Source: Pedobacter polysacchareus (lineage in GTDB: Bacteria; Bacteroidota; Bacteroidia; Sphingobacteriales; Sphingobacteriaceae). Taken from it: DNA of 64,000 nt. The notes below the pieces were generated by a model. It saw nothing but the letters and a program-made list of their open reading frames with translations. It was not told the DNA's origin and did no database searches. Numbering within the stretch: the first letter of the stretch is position 1; each line of letters starts with the position of its first letter. The stretch lies in the NCBI RefSeq assembly GCF_019802255.1, contig NZ_JAHYSS010000002.1, positions 186,001 through 250,000 of the forward strand, in the 5' to 3' direction. Made by a program: the position numbers and the translations under genes. Shown in pieces: positions 28,858 to 38,171 of this stretch.

Positions 28858-31056
28858 TTGAAAACAGATCTTTTCCTTGTCACTCCTCCCTTTACACAGC
28901 TGAATACCCCGTATCCTGCAACTGCCTATATCAAAGGTTTTTTGAATACTAAAAATATTTCATCGACTCAGGCTGATTTAGGTATTGAAGTGATTTTGGC
29001 TTTGTTTTCAAGAAAAGGACTGGAAGAGCTGTTCGCTCATGCGGAGAAAAAAGCAATTCCCCAGAAAAGTCCGAATGCAAGACGGATTCAGGCATTAAAA
29101 GAGGAGTATATCAAATCTATTGATGCGGTGATTGCTTTCCTGCAAGGGAAGAATCCAACTTTAGCTTTGCAGATTTGTCAGGAGGATTATTTACCGGAAG
29201 CCTCCAGGTTTGAACAGTTGGATGAGCTGGACTGGGCATTTGGAAGTATGGGAACGCAAGACAAAGGAAAGCATTTGGCCACCTTATATCTCGAAGATAT
29301 TTCAGATTTTATCATCGAATGCATTGACCCGAATTTTGGATTTAGTCGTTATGCAGAACGCTTAGGCAGAAGTGCCAACTCATTTGATGAACTTTATGAA
29401 GCCCTAAATCAGGAATATACCTATATGGACAAGCTCCTGATGGAAATTCTGGAAGCAAAGCTTGCACTGATTCAACCTAAGATGTTCTTGATTTCTGTTC
29501 CCTTTCCGGGGAATCTATATGCCGCTTTCCGATGCGCGCAGTATGTGAAAAGAAACTATCCTGAGGTTAAAATCTCCATGGGTGGAGGATTCCCAAATAC
29601 AGAGTTACGTTCTCTTTCTGATGCAAGAGTATTTGAGTTTTTCGATTACATCTCGCTTGATGATGGCGAATTGCCGATTGAACTGATCTACAATGCAGTC
29701 ATCAAACCGGGCGAATTTCATTTGTATAAAAGAACCTTTCTATTAGAAAATGGCGCAGTTGTTTATAGGAATGATGCGTTAAGAAGTGATTATAAACAGG
29801 CTGATGTAGGCACGCCGGATTATAGCGACTTACAATTAGATCAATACATTTCAGTCATCGAAATTGTGAATCCCATGCATCGGATGTGGAGTGATGGACG
29901 ATGGAATAAGCTGACGATGGCGCATGGCTGCTATTGGGGGAAATGTACATTTTGTGACATCTCCTTAGATTATATTAAAGTCTATGAACCTGTTGCCGCT
30001 AAACTGATCGTAGATCGGATAGAAGAGCTCAGCGAAAAAACCGGCCAGAATGGCTTTCACTTTGTAGATGAAGCCGCACCACCAGCATTAATGCGGGAAG
30101 TGGCACTGGAGATTCTAAGAAGGAAAATTTCTGTGACCTGGTGGACAAACATTCGCTTTGAAAAAAGCTTTACCAGAGATTTATGTATTCTGCTGAAAGC
30201 TTCCGGATGTATCGCCGTTTCCGGTGGTTTAGAAGTGGCATCTGACCGCTTATTGAAACTAATTGATAAAGGTGTAACGGTGGAACAGGTCGCTCGCGTA
30301 ACCCGAAACCTGACGGAAGCGGGGATCCTGGTTCATGCTTATCTGATGTACGGTTATCCGACACAAACCGTTCAGGAAACCGTAGACAGCCTGGAGATGG
30401 TCAGACAATTGTTCGAAGCTGGCGTATTACAATCCGGTTTCTGGCACCAGTTTGCGATGACCGCTCACAGTCCGGTTGGCCTATATCCGGAGAAATTTGG
30501 TGTGGTCAAAGAAACTGAAGCCATAGGAACCTTTGCAAATAACGATATCAACTATATCGATAAAACAGGAATAGACCATAACAAGTTCAGTTTCGGCCTA
30601 AAAAAATCACTCTTCAACTTCATGCATGGCATCTGTTTCGAATACAAATTGCAGGAATGGTTCGATTTTAAAATCCCGAAAACAGAAATTCCTGCCGACT
30701 TTATTGAAAAAGCCATAAAAGAAGATAGTAAGCTGAATACCAAACCAACGGCTAAAATAGTATGGCTAGGAGGGAAGCCTGATACCGAAATTTTTACTAA
30801 GTATAAAAAGAATAAGCCTTCGGAAACCATGGTGCTCACTTTTCATGATAAAAAAGAAAGCTTTACCATTCAGGCCGATAAAAAGGAAGGCGAATGGTTA
30901 AACTCCATTTTGCAGAAAATATCGGCATCCAATACCCAGGTTTATACTTTCCAGGACATCAAAGCTGATTATGAACAGTCAATGGAACTTTTTGAGCTGT
31001 TCTGGTACTCAGAACCTATTTATAACCTAAGAGATTCAGGCTTATTGGTGCTTTAA
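28858..31056 (+). CDS. B12-binding-domain radical SAM protein
   Basis: This protein is predicted to use S-adenosylmethionine and a [4Fe-4S] cluster, with a cobalamin-type N-terminal domain, for radical chemistry. The N-terminal part (LFLVTPPFTQLNTPYPATAY, later SVPFPGNLYAAFRCAQYVKR, then SMGGGFPNTELR) matches the B12-binding Rossmann pattern to about residue 300. The cluster motif near residue 356 is HGCYWGKCTFC, with four residues rather than three between the first two cysteines. Then come FVDEAAPPALMREVA and VSGGLEVASDRLLKLIDKG. Homologues begin at DLFLVTPP, so I take TTG at 28858 as the start (732 residues); in-frame ATG 28807 or GTG 28801 are the alternatives. The substrate is unknown. 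Confidence 0.85.
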   Translation: MKTDLFLVTPPFTQLNTPYPATAYIKGFLNTKNISSTQADLGIEVILALFSRKGLEELFAHAEKKAIPQKSPNARRIQALKEEYIKSIDAVIAFLQGKNPTLALQICQEDYLPEASRFEQLDELDWAFGSMGTQDKGKHLATLYLEDISDFIIECIDPNFGFSRYAERLGRSANSFDELYEALNQEYTYMDKLLMEILEAKLALIQPKMFLISVPFPGNLYAAFRCAQYVKRNYPEVKISMGGGFPNTELRSLSDARVFEFFDYISLDDGELPIELIYNAVIKPGEFHLYKRTFLLENGAVVYRNDALRSDYKQADVGTPDYSDLQLDQYISVIEIVNPMHRMWSDGRWNKLTMAHGCYWGKCTFCDISLDYIKVYEPVAAKLIVDRIEELSEKTGQNGFHFVDEAAPPALMREVALEILRRKISVTWWTNIRFEKSFTRDLCILLKASGCIAVSGGLEVASDRLLKLIDKGVTVEQVARVTRNLTEAGILVHAYLMYGYPTQTVQETVDSLEMVRQLFEAGVLQSGFWHQFAMTAHSPVGLYPEKFGVVKETEAIGTFANNDINYIDKTGIDHNKFSFGLKKSLFNFMHGICFEYKLQEWFDFKIPKTEIPADFIEKAIKEDSKLNTKPTAKIVWLGGKPDTEIFTKYKKNKPSETMVLTFHDKKESFTIQADKKEGEWLNSILQKISASNTQVYTFQDIKADYEQSMELFELFWYSEPIYNLRDSGLLVL

Positions 31057-31266
31057 CTGATCATACAGGATCTAAAATTTCTAATTCTAAGTTCAAAACT
31101 TAAAACAGCAAAGCGAATAGGAGTTGATTCCTTATTTTTACACCTAATATCTCTGAATTTGTAAATCAACACTTTTTAATGTCTTTATTATGTTAAAAAA
31201 TCATCATGCTTTCATATTTTAAGCCCTAACATTTTGATAGGTAATGATTTTTAGACTATTTGCTTC

Positions 31267-31944
31267 ATGAATTTACTGCTAGTTGAAGATGAGCCGAACG
31301 TTGTTTCTGTGATTTCAAGGGGGTTAACCGATGAAGGATTTAGCGTGAGTGTAGCTCCGGATGGTTTAATAGGGGCAGAAATGGCTGCTAAAAGTCAGTT
31401 TGACCTGATTATATTAGACATTATGCTCCCAGGGATCAATGGCCTGGAACTCTGTAAAATCATTAAGAAAAACACACCAACCGTTCCCATCATTATGCTA
31501 ACCGCCTTAGGCACTACAGAAAATGTGGTGAATGGCCTGGACAATGGTGCTGATGATTACCTGACTAAACCCTTCCAGTTTGCAGAACTTTTTGCCCGTA
31601 TCCGCATGTTGCTTAGGCGCTACGGTGGCGCAGTGGTAAACGACCAAATAATTACCATTGCAGATTTGCAATTAAACTTATCAGCTAAGACCGTAAAAAG
31701 AGCCAATGTTGAACTGACCTTAACCGCAACAGAATATCGCTTATTAGCATTTATGGCTAAGAACAAATCAAAAATCCTATCCAGAATTGACATATTAGAG
31801 AACGTCTGGGATATTGATTTTAACCTGGGAACTAACGTTGTGGATGTGTATGTAAATTACCTGCGTAAGAAAGTGGATAAGCCAGGCACTCAGAAACTCA
31901 TACACACTGCAATTGGATTAGGCTACGTTTTAAAAGATGCTTAA
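31267..31944 (+). CDS. OmpR/PhoB-family response regulator
   Basis: This 225-residue two-domain regulator has a receiver with acidic pocket VEDEP, the phospho-Asp in LIILDIMLPGINGLE, the conserved Thr in MLTALG and Lys in LTKPF. From about residue 130 it has a winged-helix DNA-binding domain (ELTLTATEYRLLAFMAKNKS, then VVDVYVNYLRKKVDKPG and IGLGYVLK). Its stop overlaps the start of the sensor kinase gene by one base (TAATG), so the two form a pair. The Usp-like and bestrophin genes downstream are possible targets or operon members. Confidence 0.94.
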   Translation: MNLLLVEDEPNVVSVISRGLTDEGFSVSVAPDGLIGAEMAAKSQFDLIILDIMLPGINGLELCKIIKKNTPTVPIIMLTALGTTENVVNGLDNGADDYLTKPFQFAELFARIRMLLRRYGGAVVNDQIITIADLQLNLSAKTVKRANVELTLTATEYRLLAFMAKNKSKILSRIDILENVWDIDFNLGTNVVDVYVNYLRKKVDKPGTQKLIHTAIGLGYVLKDA

Positions 31945-33293
31945 TGAATATTGCCAAGAAAATAACACTGCTCTTCGCCATTTTATCTGCTGTAATCATT
32001 TCCATGTTAAGCGGCTTTGTCTGGTATTTTGCGAATGATTTTGCCTTTGAAGATTTCTATAAAAGATTAGAAGCCAGGGTGAATATCGCTGCGGAAATCA
32101 GAACTTCTGAAGATCATAACGACAACGTATATGCCAAAGTGCGCAATCAATATCTGGAACGTCTACCCGACGAAAAGGAATACGTGATTGAAAAAAATAA
32201 GATCGGCAATCCAAAAATAGGAATCGATTTGCCAAAGAGTTTTTATGATCAGATTAAAGAAGGGAAAATAGCGCGATACCGCACAGAAAACCATTTCTAC
32301 GTAGGGAAATATTTGGCTGAAGATCGGCAAAGCCACATCATCATCGTTTCAGCGAATGATCCTTTTGGATTTAGAGAGTTAAAGGATCTGCAGAAAATCT
32401 TGGTTGCTGGTTTTTTTCTATCCATCATTATGTCTTTTATCGTAGGCTGGAAGTTCTCCAACTATATGCTGACCCCTTTAAGGAACATCATTAAAAGTGT
32501 CAAAAAGATAAAAGCGGAAAACCTGCATTTAAGGCTGGAGGTACGCGGTAATGATGAGATGGCTCAGCTTTCTCAAACTTTTAACAACATGTTAAATCGA
32601 CTGGAGACTGCTTTTGAAACACAGAATAACTTTATCAGCAATGCTTCGCACGAGTTAAGGACGCCATTAACCATTATTAGTGCAGAAGTAGAATTGGAGC
32701 TGAAAGCTGAAGACGGAAGCCTCAGACAACGTCAGGCGCTCAGCAAAATAAAGGATGAATCAGATCGTTTAGAACACATATTGACCAGCTTGTTAGGTTT
32801 AGCTCAATCCGGCTTCAATGGTAAGACCCAACCCTGGGAGCAAGTCAGAATGGACGAATTGATCTGGGATGTCCAGCGTACCGTAAATCAAGTACACCCG
32901 GAAAGTAAAATTGAGATCGACTTTAGTCAGCTGCCAGAGGATGAAGATCAAATCACCGTAAAAGCCAATCTTAACCTGCTGAAACTCGCCATTACGAATA
33001 TTGTCAGCAATGCCTGTAAATATTCTAACAATAAAACCGTATTGGTTACTTTAGAAAGCAAGCTAAATGTATTATCCGTTGCGGTAAAAGACCAGGGGAT
33101 AGGCATTCCTCCAGGTGATGTACAGCATATTTTTGAACCCTTTTACAGAGCCTCAAATACAACAGATTTTAAAGGATATGGCATTGGCTTACCCTTGTCG
33201 TTAAACATCATTCGCTTACATCGGGGGAGCATTGGCATCAGTTCTAAGGAACAGGTGGGGACAGAAATTAAGGTGATCCTACCTATAAACTGA
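31944..33293 (+). CDS. Sensor histidine kinase (HAMP-HisKA-HATPase)
   Basis: This 449-residue membrane kinase is the partner of the regulator upstream. Two membrane helices (ITLLFAILSAVIISMLSGFV near residue 8-28, and ILVAGFFLSIIMSFIVGW near 153) flank a small extracytoplasmic sensor of about 120 residues with no recognised fold. A HAMP domain follows, then the H-box SNASHELRTPLTII, N-box ITNIVSNACKYS, G1 KDQGIGIP, F-box FEPFYRAS and G2 GYGIGLPLS. All catalytic motifs are intact. The signal is unknown. Confidence 0.94.
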   Translation: MNIAKKITLLFAILSAVIISMLSGFVWYFANDFAFEDFYKRLEARVNIAAEIRTSEDHNDNVYAKVRNQYLERLPDEKEYVIEKNKIGNPKIGIDLPKSFYDQIKEGKIARYRTENHFYVGKYLAEDRQSHIIIVSANDPFGFRELKDLQKILVAGFFLSIIMSFIVGWKFSNYMLTPLRNIIKSVKKIKAENLHLRLEVRGNDEMAQLSQTFNNMLNRLETAFETQNNFISNASHELRTPLTIISAEVELELKAEDGSLRQRQALSKIKDESDRLEHILTSLLGLAQSGFNGKTQPWEQVRMDELIWDVQRTVNQVHPESKIEIDFSQLPEDEDQITVKANLNLLKLAITNIVSNACKYSNNKTVLVTLESKLNVLSVAVKDQGIGIPPGDVQHIFEPFYRASNTTDFKGYGIGLPLSLNIIRLHRGSIGISSKEQVGTEIKVILPIN

Positions 33294-33411
33294 GCCCAGA
33301 AAGCTCTTTTCTGAAATTCTAATGTTATTTTAATGTGTTTCTTAATTCGCTATAATCACATTGCGCTAGACTTGGATTAATTAATTGATCCAAAATTAAA
33401 CAAGAAGCGTT

Positions 33412-33909
33412 ATGAAAACTGTCTTAGTACCAACCGACTTTAATGTAGAAAGCTTAAAAATTATCGACTCCCTGGTTTTAACCAATAAACCTGAAAATGT
33501 TGGCATCATCTTCATGCATGCGTTTAAACTTTCCGATTCTATCGCGGATATGCTCATGTTAAGCAGGAGGAGCAGAGATTACGAAAAGGTGAGCGATGAG
33601 TTTTATGCAAAGATGGATGCCTATAAAGAGAAATATTCAAATGAAATTAAGTTTATGGGGATAGATTATTTTTATGGGAGTACTGTTGCCGCCTTTAAAA
33701 ATTTCATAGAAGGAGTTCATGCAGATTGTATCGCCTACCCAAAAGCATATCATTTTAATCCTATCCACAAATCTAGCATTGATCCTAGATTATTGACAAA
33801 ACGCTGCGGTTGTGAAGTCACAGAACTGGATATCCATGAATTCTCAGGAGAAGAGAAATTGTTTGACACTAAAATGCCAGCAGAAACTGTGAAGGTACTT
33901 AGTGCTTAA
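33412..33909 (+). CDS. Universal-stress-protein-like protein
   Basis: This 165-residue cytosolic protein starts MKTVLVPTDFNVESLKIIDS, as universal stress proteins do, and has the alternating strand/helix spacing of that fold (VGIIFMHAFKLSD). The ATP-binding G-2x-G-9x-G-S/T signature is not visible, so it may be a non-nucleotide-binding relative. It lies 118 bases after the kinase gene and 27 bases before a bestrophin gene, so it is probably co-transcribed with the channel. Confidence 0.55.
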   Translation: MKTVLVPTDFNVESLKIIDSLVLTNKPENVGIIFMHAFKLSDSIADMLMLSRRSRDYEKVSDEFYAKMDAYKEKYSNEIKFMGIDYFYGSTVAAFKNFIEGVHADCIAYPKAYHFNPIHKSSIDPRLLTKRCGCEVTELDIHEFSGEEKLFDTKMPAETVKVLSA

Positions 33910-33936
33910 TTTTTAACCATAATAAGCTCATTAATT

Positions 33937-34863
33937 ATGCTGTTACGAAATAATATACCCCTTACTTATATCTTTGGAAAGATCAAAACAGAGCTGTTTT
34001 TTGTAATCGCTTATTCATTAGGTATTGTGATCCTTTATCAGAACTTTCATGTCACCCGGATTTCTATACCCATTGCAGTTCCTGCACTTTTAGGGACCAT
34101 CATATCCTTATTACTTGCTTTTCGCTCCAATCAGGCTTATGATCGGTGGTGGGAAGCCAGGATCATCTGGGGAGCAATTGTTAACGATTCAAGAAGCATA
34201 TCCAGGCAAATCCTTTCATTCGTAGAAAGTCCATACGACCTGGAAGAGGTGGAACAGTTCAAAGTGAGGTTTATCAAAAGACAAATTGCCTGGTGTAATG
34301 CACTTAGTCAAAGCTTGAGAGGCTTTAGTCCACACAAAGGTCTGGAAAGATACCTCGACAAGAAAGAGCTTGCTTTTGTTAAAAACCAACGTAATGTGAC
34401 CGTTGCTTTATTAGAATTACATGCGATGGATTTAAAAAAGGCCCTGAACGAAGGCTGGATAAATAAATACCAGCAAATAGAAATCAACAGAACAATTTCG
34501 GCTTTGTGTAACCATATGGGTGGATCTGAGCGCATCAAAAACACCGTATTTCCGGTTACTTACAGCAAGTACATCAGCATGTCTATACACTTGTTTATTG
34601 TGCTTTTGCCTTTCGGATTGATCGAATATTTCGGTTACATGGAAATACCGCTGGTAATTGCTATCGCGGCATTCTTCTTACTGGTAGAGAAAATGGCCGT
34701 ACACTTACAGGATCCATTTGAAAATAAACCGACAGATACTCCTACCACAACGATCTGTAGAAACATCGAAAAAGACCTTTATCAAATGATTGATGAAAGC
34801 AATTTATATGAAGATTTGCCTCAACTGGAAAAAGCGGGGATTGGCTCTTATTATATCCTTTAA
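33937..34863 (+). CDS. Bestrophin-family ion channel protein
   Basis: This 308-residue inner-membrane protein belongs to the bestrophin/UPF0187 family. The characteristic RSNQAYDRWWEARIIWGAIV stretch is at about 65-85, and hydrophobic segments occur near 20-40, 45-65, 215-232 and 235-250. The C-terminal DPFENKPTDTPTT matches the family's conserved acidic loop. Bacterial homologues form pentameric cation or anion channels; the ion here is unknown. A strong terminator follows at 34883, closing a group with the two-component system and the Usp-like gene. Confidence 0.9.
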   Translation: MLLRNNIPLTYIFGKIKTELFFVIAYSLGIVILYQNFHVTRISIPIAVPALLGTIISLLLAFRSNQAYDRWWEARIIWGAIVNDSRSISRQILSFVESPYDLEEVEQFKVRFIKRQIAWCNALSQSLRGFSPHKGLERYLDKKELAFVKNQRNVTVALLELHAMDLKKALNEGWINKYQQIEINRTISALCNHMGGSERIKNTVFPVTYSKYISMSIHLFIVLLPFGLIEYFGYMEIPLVIAIAAFFLLVEKMAVHLQDPFENKPTDTPTTTICRNIEKDLYQMIDESNLYEDLPQLEKAGIGSYYIL

Positions 34864-34882
34864 CGAACTTTTAACCAGTATT

Positions 34883-34917
34883 AAGCCTCTTTCTAATCCA
34901 ATGGAAAGAGGCTTTTT
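34883..34917 (+). terminator. Intrinsic terminator after the bestrophin gene
   Basis: An 11-bp perfect stem AAGCCTCTTTC / GAAAGAGGCTT (34883-34893 with 34904-34914) with a ten-base loop runs straight into five T. Confidence 0.92.
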
Positions 34918-34976
34918 GTGCTATAGGCTCTTTTTCTAGTACTTTTCTATCTATGTTTTTGCTCAAAATGACCTCA

Positions 34977-35441
34977 TTATTTAACCGGCAGAAAGTCTAA
35001 ACTTTTAGAGAATATCTTAAAACGCCAGTAACCTTTCACCCTCAGCAAACCTTTATTGGTGATAAAAGCATAAGAGCTCCACTCTTTTCCGGTTAATGCA
35101 TCGTAGATCACCCCATCCTCCCAGCTATTGCTTTCTTTATTAAACGCAAGAAGTTTCAGTATTTCCAGGCCAAGAATCTTCCGTTTCCTCAAAGCAGGAT
35201 CAGGATTTTGATCGTCTCTTCTCATTTCAGCAGGCCTTTTAAGGTCGTCGGTATCATCAAACCAAACTATTTTTGCTTTGTATTTATGGTCTTGTTTATA
35301 GACTTCTACGATCAGGTTTTTCTTTTCAGTGATCCATTTGCCCACAATACGATCAGCGTCCCTATGCTGATCCTGGGGAAAAGCAGGGGCCATAAAGAAA
35401 AAAGTCAGTACTAAGGATGTTAATAAAAATAATCTGCCCAT
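34977..35441 (-). CDS. Secreted DUF2147 protein
   Basis: This 154-residue protein has a signal peptide (cleavage near APAFPQD) and one DUF2147 domain. It starts with RIVGKWITEKKNLIVEVYKQ, followed by YKAKIVWFDDTDD, RKRKILGLEILKLL and the small beta-barrel end YDALTGKEWSSYAFI, GLLRVKGYWRFKIFSKS. Lipocalin-like ligand binding is commonly suspected for this family but not shown. It is a single gene convergent with the bestrophin group and lies beyond that group's terminator. Confidence 0.88.
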   Translation of the reverse strand: MGRLFLLTSLVLTFFFMAPAFPQDQHRDADRIVGKWITEKKNLIVEVYKQDHKYKAKIVWFDDTDDLKRPAEMRRDDQNPDPALRKRKILGLEILKLLAFNKESNSWEDGVIYDALTGKEWSSYAFITNKGLLRVKGYWRFKIFSKSLDFLPVK

Positions 35442-35584
35442 ACAAAATTACCTCCATCGGTCATGTTGGAAATAATTTTCACACTAGAAGGTACGGACAA
35501 AAATTTAAAGGAATGGCAAAAATTAACGAAAAAAGATCAAAATTTAGGAATTCTACAATTAGCAAGCATCATCGGATCTCTGCA

Positions 35585-36442
35585 TTAGGATGCTAAAGTA
35601 CCATTGTCATTTCTGGACAATACCGCTGGACTGGCATTCGCATATTTCTTTAAAAACTTTAGGAAATGACTCAGGTCGTTAAAGCCAAAATCATTACTGA
35701 TTTCTTTTTTAATTTTACTGCCGGAATTTAGCTGCGTTTCAATCAGTTTGTATTTGTAATCGTCAATATACTGTTTAATAGAAACCTTCAGCTGTCGCTT
35801 AAACAGGCTACTCAAATAGTTTGGCGAGAAATTGAAATGTAAGGCCAAAACGCTCAACTTCAACGATTCCGGTTGATGTATGTGCGCATGGATAAATTCA
35901 ATAACAGAAATTACCAGGTCACCATTAGAAGAGGGCTGAGCAATAATGTTTCCAATGACATTTCTTTTGAGAATACTGAATACTCCTCTTATCAAATGAA
36001 ACATCAGCTCATTGCCGATTCCAGGATTGGCTTCCCATTCCTGTACAATTAACCGCATCAACTGTTCAATTTTTTCCATATCCTGTTCAGATTTTACTAA
36101 ACAAGTATCATAAGTAGCGGCAATGGCCAATAAATGATCTACCAGTTTTTTCCATGCTGAAGAAGACTTTTCATTGGAGACCCCTTCCAGATATAGATGA
36201 TTGAACTTCAGTACACTGAATTCTGTAAGTGCTTCAATCTCGAAAATATGAGCATCCTGCGGGGCAAGTAAAAATAAACTTCTCCCGGAATACCGCTGAT
36301 CAACCTGGTTGTGGGAATGTATGCCCTTTCCGGAATGGATAAACACCAATTCATAATGGTCGTGGTTGTGCAAAGGAAAAGGCCATTTTTCCGTTTCAAA
36401 ATGCCTCACAAATAAGGCTTCATGCTGAATAAATCTTTTCAC
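35585..36442 (-). CDS. AraC-family transcriptional regulator
   Basis: This 285-residue regulator has a cupin-like sensor at residues about 10-90 (PFPLHNHDHYELVFIHSGKG, then LFLLAPQDAHIFEI) and a C-terminal double helix-turn-helix. The DNA-binding part contains LKLSVLALHFNFSPNYLSSL and FGFNDLSHFLKFLKKYANAS. It is transcribed away from an MFS carrier gene across an 88 bp gap, the classic layout for a local regulator that responds to the carrier's substrate. Confidence 0.9.
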   Translation of the reverse strand: MKRFIQHEALFVRHFETEKWPFPLHNHDHYELVFIHSGKGIHSHNQVDQRYSGRSLFLLAPQDAHIFEIEALTEFSVLKFNHLYLEGVSNEKSSSAWKKLVDHLLAIAATYDTCLVKSEQDMEKIEQLMRLIVQEWEANPGIGNELMFHLIRGVFSILKRNVIGNIIAQPSSNGDLVISVIEFIHAHIHQPESLKLSVLALHFNFSPNYLSSLFKRQLKVSIKQYIDDYKYKLIETQLNSGSKIKKEISNDFGFNDLSHFLKFLKKYANASPAVLSRNDNGTLAS

Positions 36443-36530
36443 AGTTGCTTTTTACAAGTATAAGATGAATATCTACCATTTATAGGGTCGCCCGGGTAAT
36501 AGCTTTGCAGCATTCATCAAATGATCAATT

Positions 36531-37733
36531 ATGTTACCCAATCAAAGTACAAAGATACGCAGCGGAGTGATTCCTTTAATGGCAGTTTCCGCAGGAATTA
36601 TAGTAGCAAACGTATATTATAATCAACCTATTCTTAGAGAAATCGGATTAACAATGCAGGCTTCAGAAAGCGAAATCGGCAAAATATCTATGATTTCACA
36701 GCTGGGGTATGGACTGGGGATGTTTTTTCTGCTGCCACTGGGCGATAAAGTAAACCGGAAGAACCTGATCATTTTACTATCCTCATTGTTGTGCCTCAGC
36801 TTAATATTAGTGAGTTTTTCACATACACTTTTACAAATTTCCGTACTGAGTTTCTTTGTTGGTTTGTGCTCTACCCCCGCACAGATTATTCTGCCAATGG
36901 CTGCTACTTTAGGAAAGGAAAATCGTGGGGCAACTGTAGGGAAAGTCTTTAGCGGAATCCTGGTTGGAATTTTAGGGGCAAGGGTCATCGCTGGCCTGCT
37001 GACGGAATTTTTTGGCTGGCGTTCTGTTTTTGCGCTTTCTGCATTTATGGTGCTTAGCGTCAGTGTTTTATTGAAAATATACCTTCCTGAAGCACCGGCC
37101 AAATTCAAAGGGAATTACATCAACTTACTCAAATCAACTTTATCCTTAATTAAAGAATATAAGGTGCTCCGACAAGCTGCCATCCTGGGTGCCTTTACTT
37201 TTGGGGTGTTCTGTTCCTTCTGGACAACGCTTACTTTTCATTTGAGTGCAGCTCCCTTAAATTTTCATGCGGGTACCATCGGCTTATTTGGCCTGATTGC
37301 GATTGGAGGGGCTTTAGTGGCTCCGTATTTTGGGAAACTGGCAGATAAAGGGAGTGTTTACAAGTCTTTACTCCTCACCGTTTCCATGATCATTGGCAGC
37401 ATCATTCTGATCAAATTATTCCCTTTTTCAGTGGCCGTACTGGTGATCAGTGTATTCTTTCTGGACATTGGGGTACAAGCCACACAAATCACCAATTTCA
37501 CCAGAATTTACAGTCTGGATGAACAAGCACACAGCCGGTTAAATACCATCTACATGACCACTTATTTTATCGGCGCTGCGGTAGGAACCTATGCCGGTTT
37601 ACTGGCCTGGAAATTTGGAGGCTGGGAGGGAGCTACCTGGCAGATGCTCGCATGGAGTACTATAGCCCTGATGATAGTCTTGCTATCCACTAAAGCAAAG
37701 GCATTTATTCGGGTAAAATCAACGGCGGTATGA
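36531..37733 (+). CDS. MFS transporter, probably drug or metabolite efflux
   Basis: This 400-residue protein has twelve hydrophobic segments and the MFS loop 2-3 motif in the form LGDKVNRKNLIIL. It begins VIPLMAVSAGIIVANVYYNQ, a start shared by a group of putative efflux carriers (the YnfM/YgaY-like group). No substrate can be named. The divergent AraC gene next door is the likely regulator. Confidence 0.88.
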   Translation: MLPNQSTKIRSGVIPLMAVSAGIIVANVYYNQPILREIGLTMQASESEIGKISMISQLGYGLGMFFLLPLGDKVNRKNLIILLSSLLCLSLILVSFSHTLLQISVLSFFVGLCSTPAQIILPMAATLGKENRGATVGKVFSGILVGILGARVIAGLLTEFFGWRSVFALSAFMVLSVSVLLKIYLPEAPAKFKGNYINLLKSTLSLIKEYKVLRQAAILGAFTFGVFCSFWTTLTFHLSAAPLNFHAGTIGLFGLIAIGGALVAPYFGKLADKGSVYKSLLLTVSMIIGSIILIKLFPFSVAVLVISVFFLDIGVQATQITNFTRIYSLDEQAHSRLNTIYMTTYFIGAAVGTYAGLLAWKFGGWEGATWQMLAWSTIALMIVLLSTKAKAFIRVKSTAV

Positions 37734-38171
37734 GGTTTTTATAAACTGATTTTTAAACACCGAACACCATAGTGTTATATTTACACGATGTTTCAGCCTG
37801 AAATTAACATAAATAGGAAATTCATGGCTAAGAATTTGTCAAAAATTAACTATACTAAATTAATAATTATATATTTGCAACCTCAAAAGGACTTTACTTG
37901 TTTTGAACGTTAAAACAGGTAATTCGAGCTAAAATTGGCGTCTTTCTTATGGAAAGCATCAGTTTTACACTTGAATCCTCTAGAAATGGTCTCCAAAATG
38001 ATAGGCTGGTTTTGAAGACTGAAAGTATCAGATGATTTGAAATCTTTTTGTTTGCCAGGTGGATTTGCAGGGTAGGAATTTAGGGCTGGGATCATTTGAA
38101 TAATTACACTAAATAGGAAACTAAAGTCGCAGGCGAAGGCCACAGACTTTCTAAATTTAAAGACAAACCAA
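37734..38171 (+). other. Long gene-free region upstream of adk, with a -7 element
   Basis: This 438 bp region has no credible gene. TATATTTG at 37870-37877 fits the TAnnTTTG -7 consensus; no clear TTTG is at the right distance upstream. If used, adk would have an unusually long leader of about 290 bases. No known riboswitch pattern is recognisable in that leader. The short motif TAAATAGGAAA appears twice (near 37810 and 38108). Confidence 0.45.
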
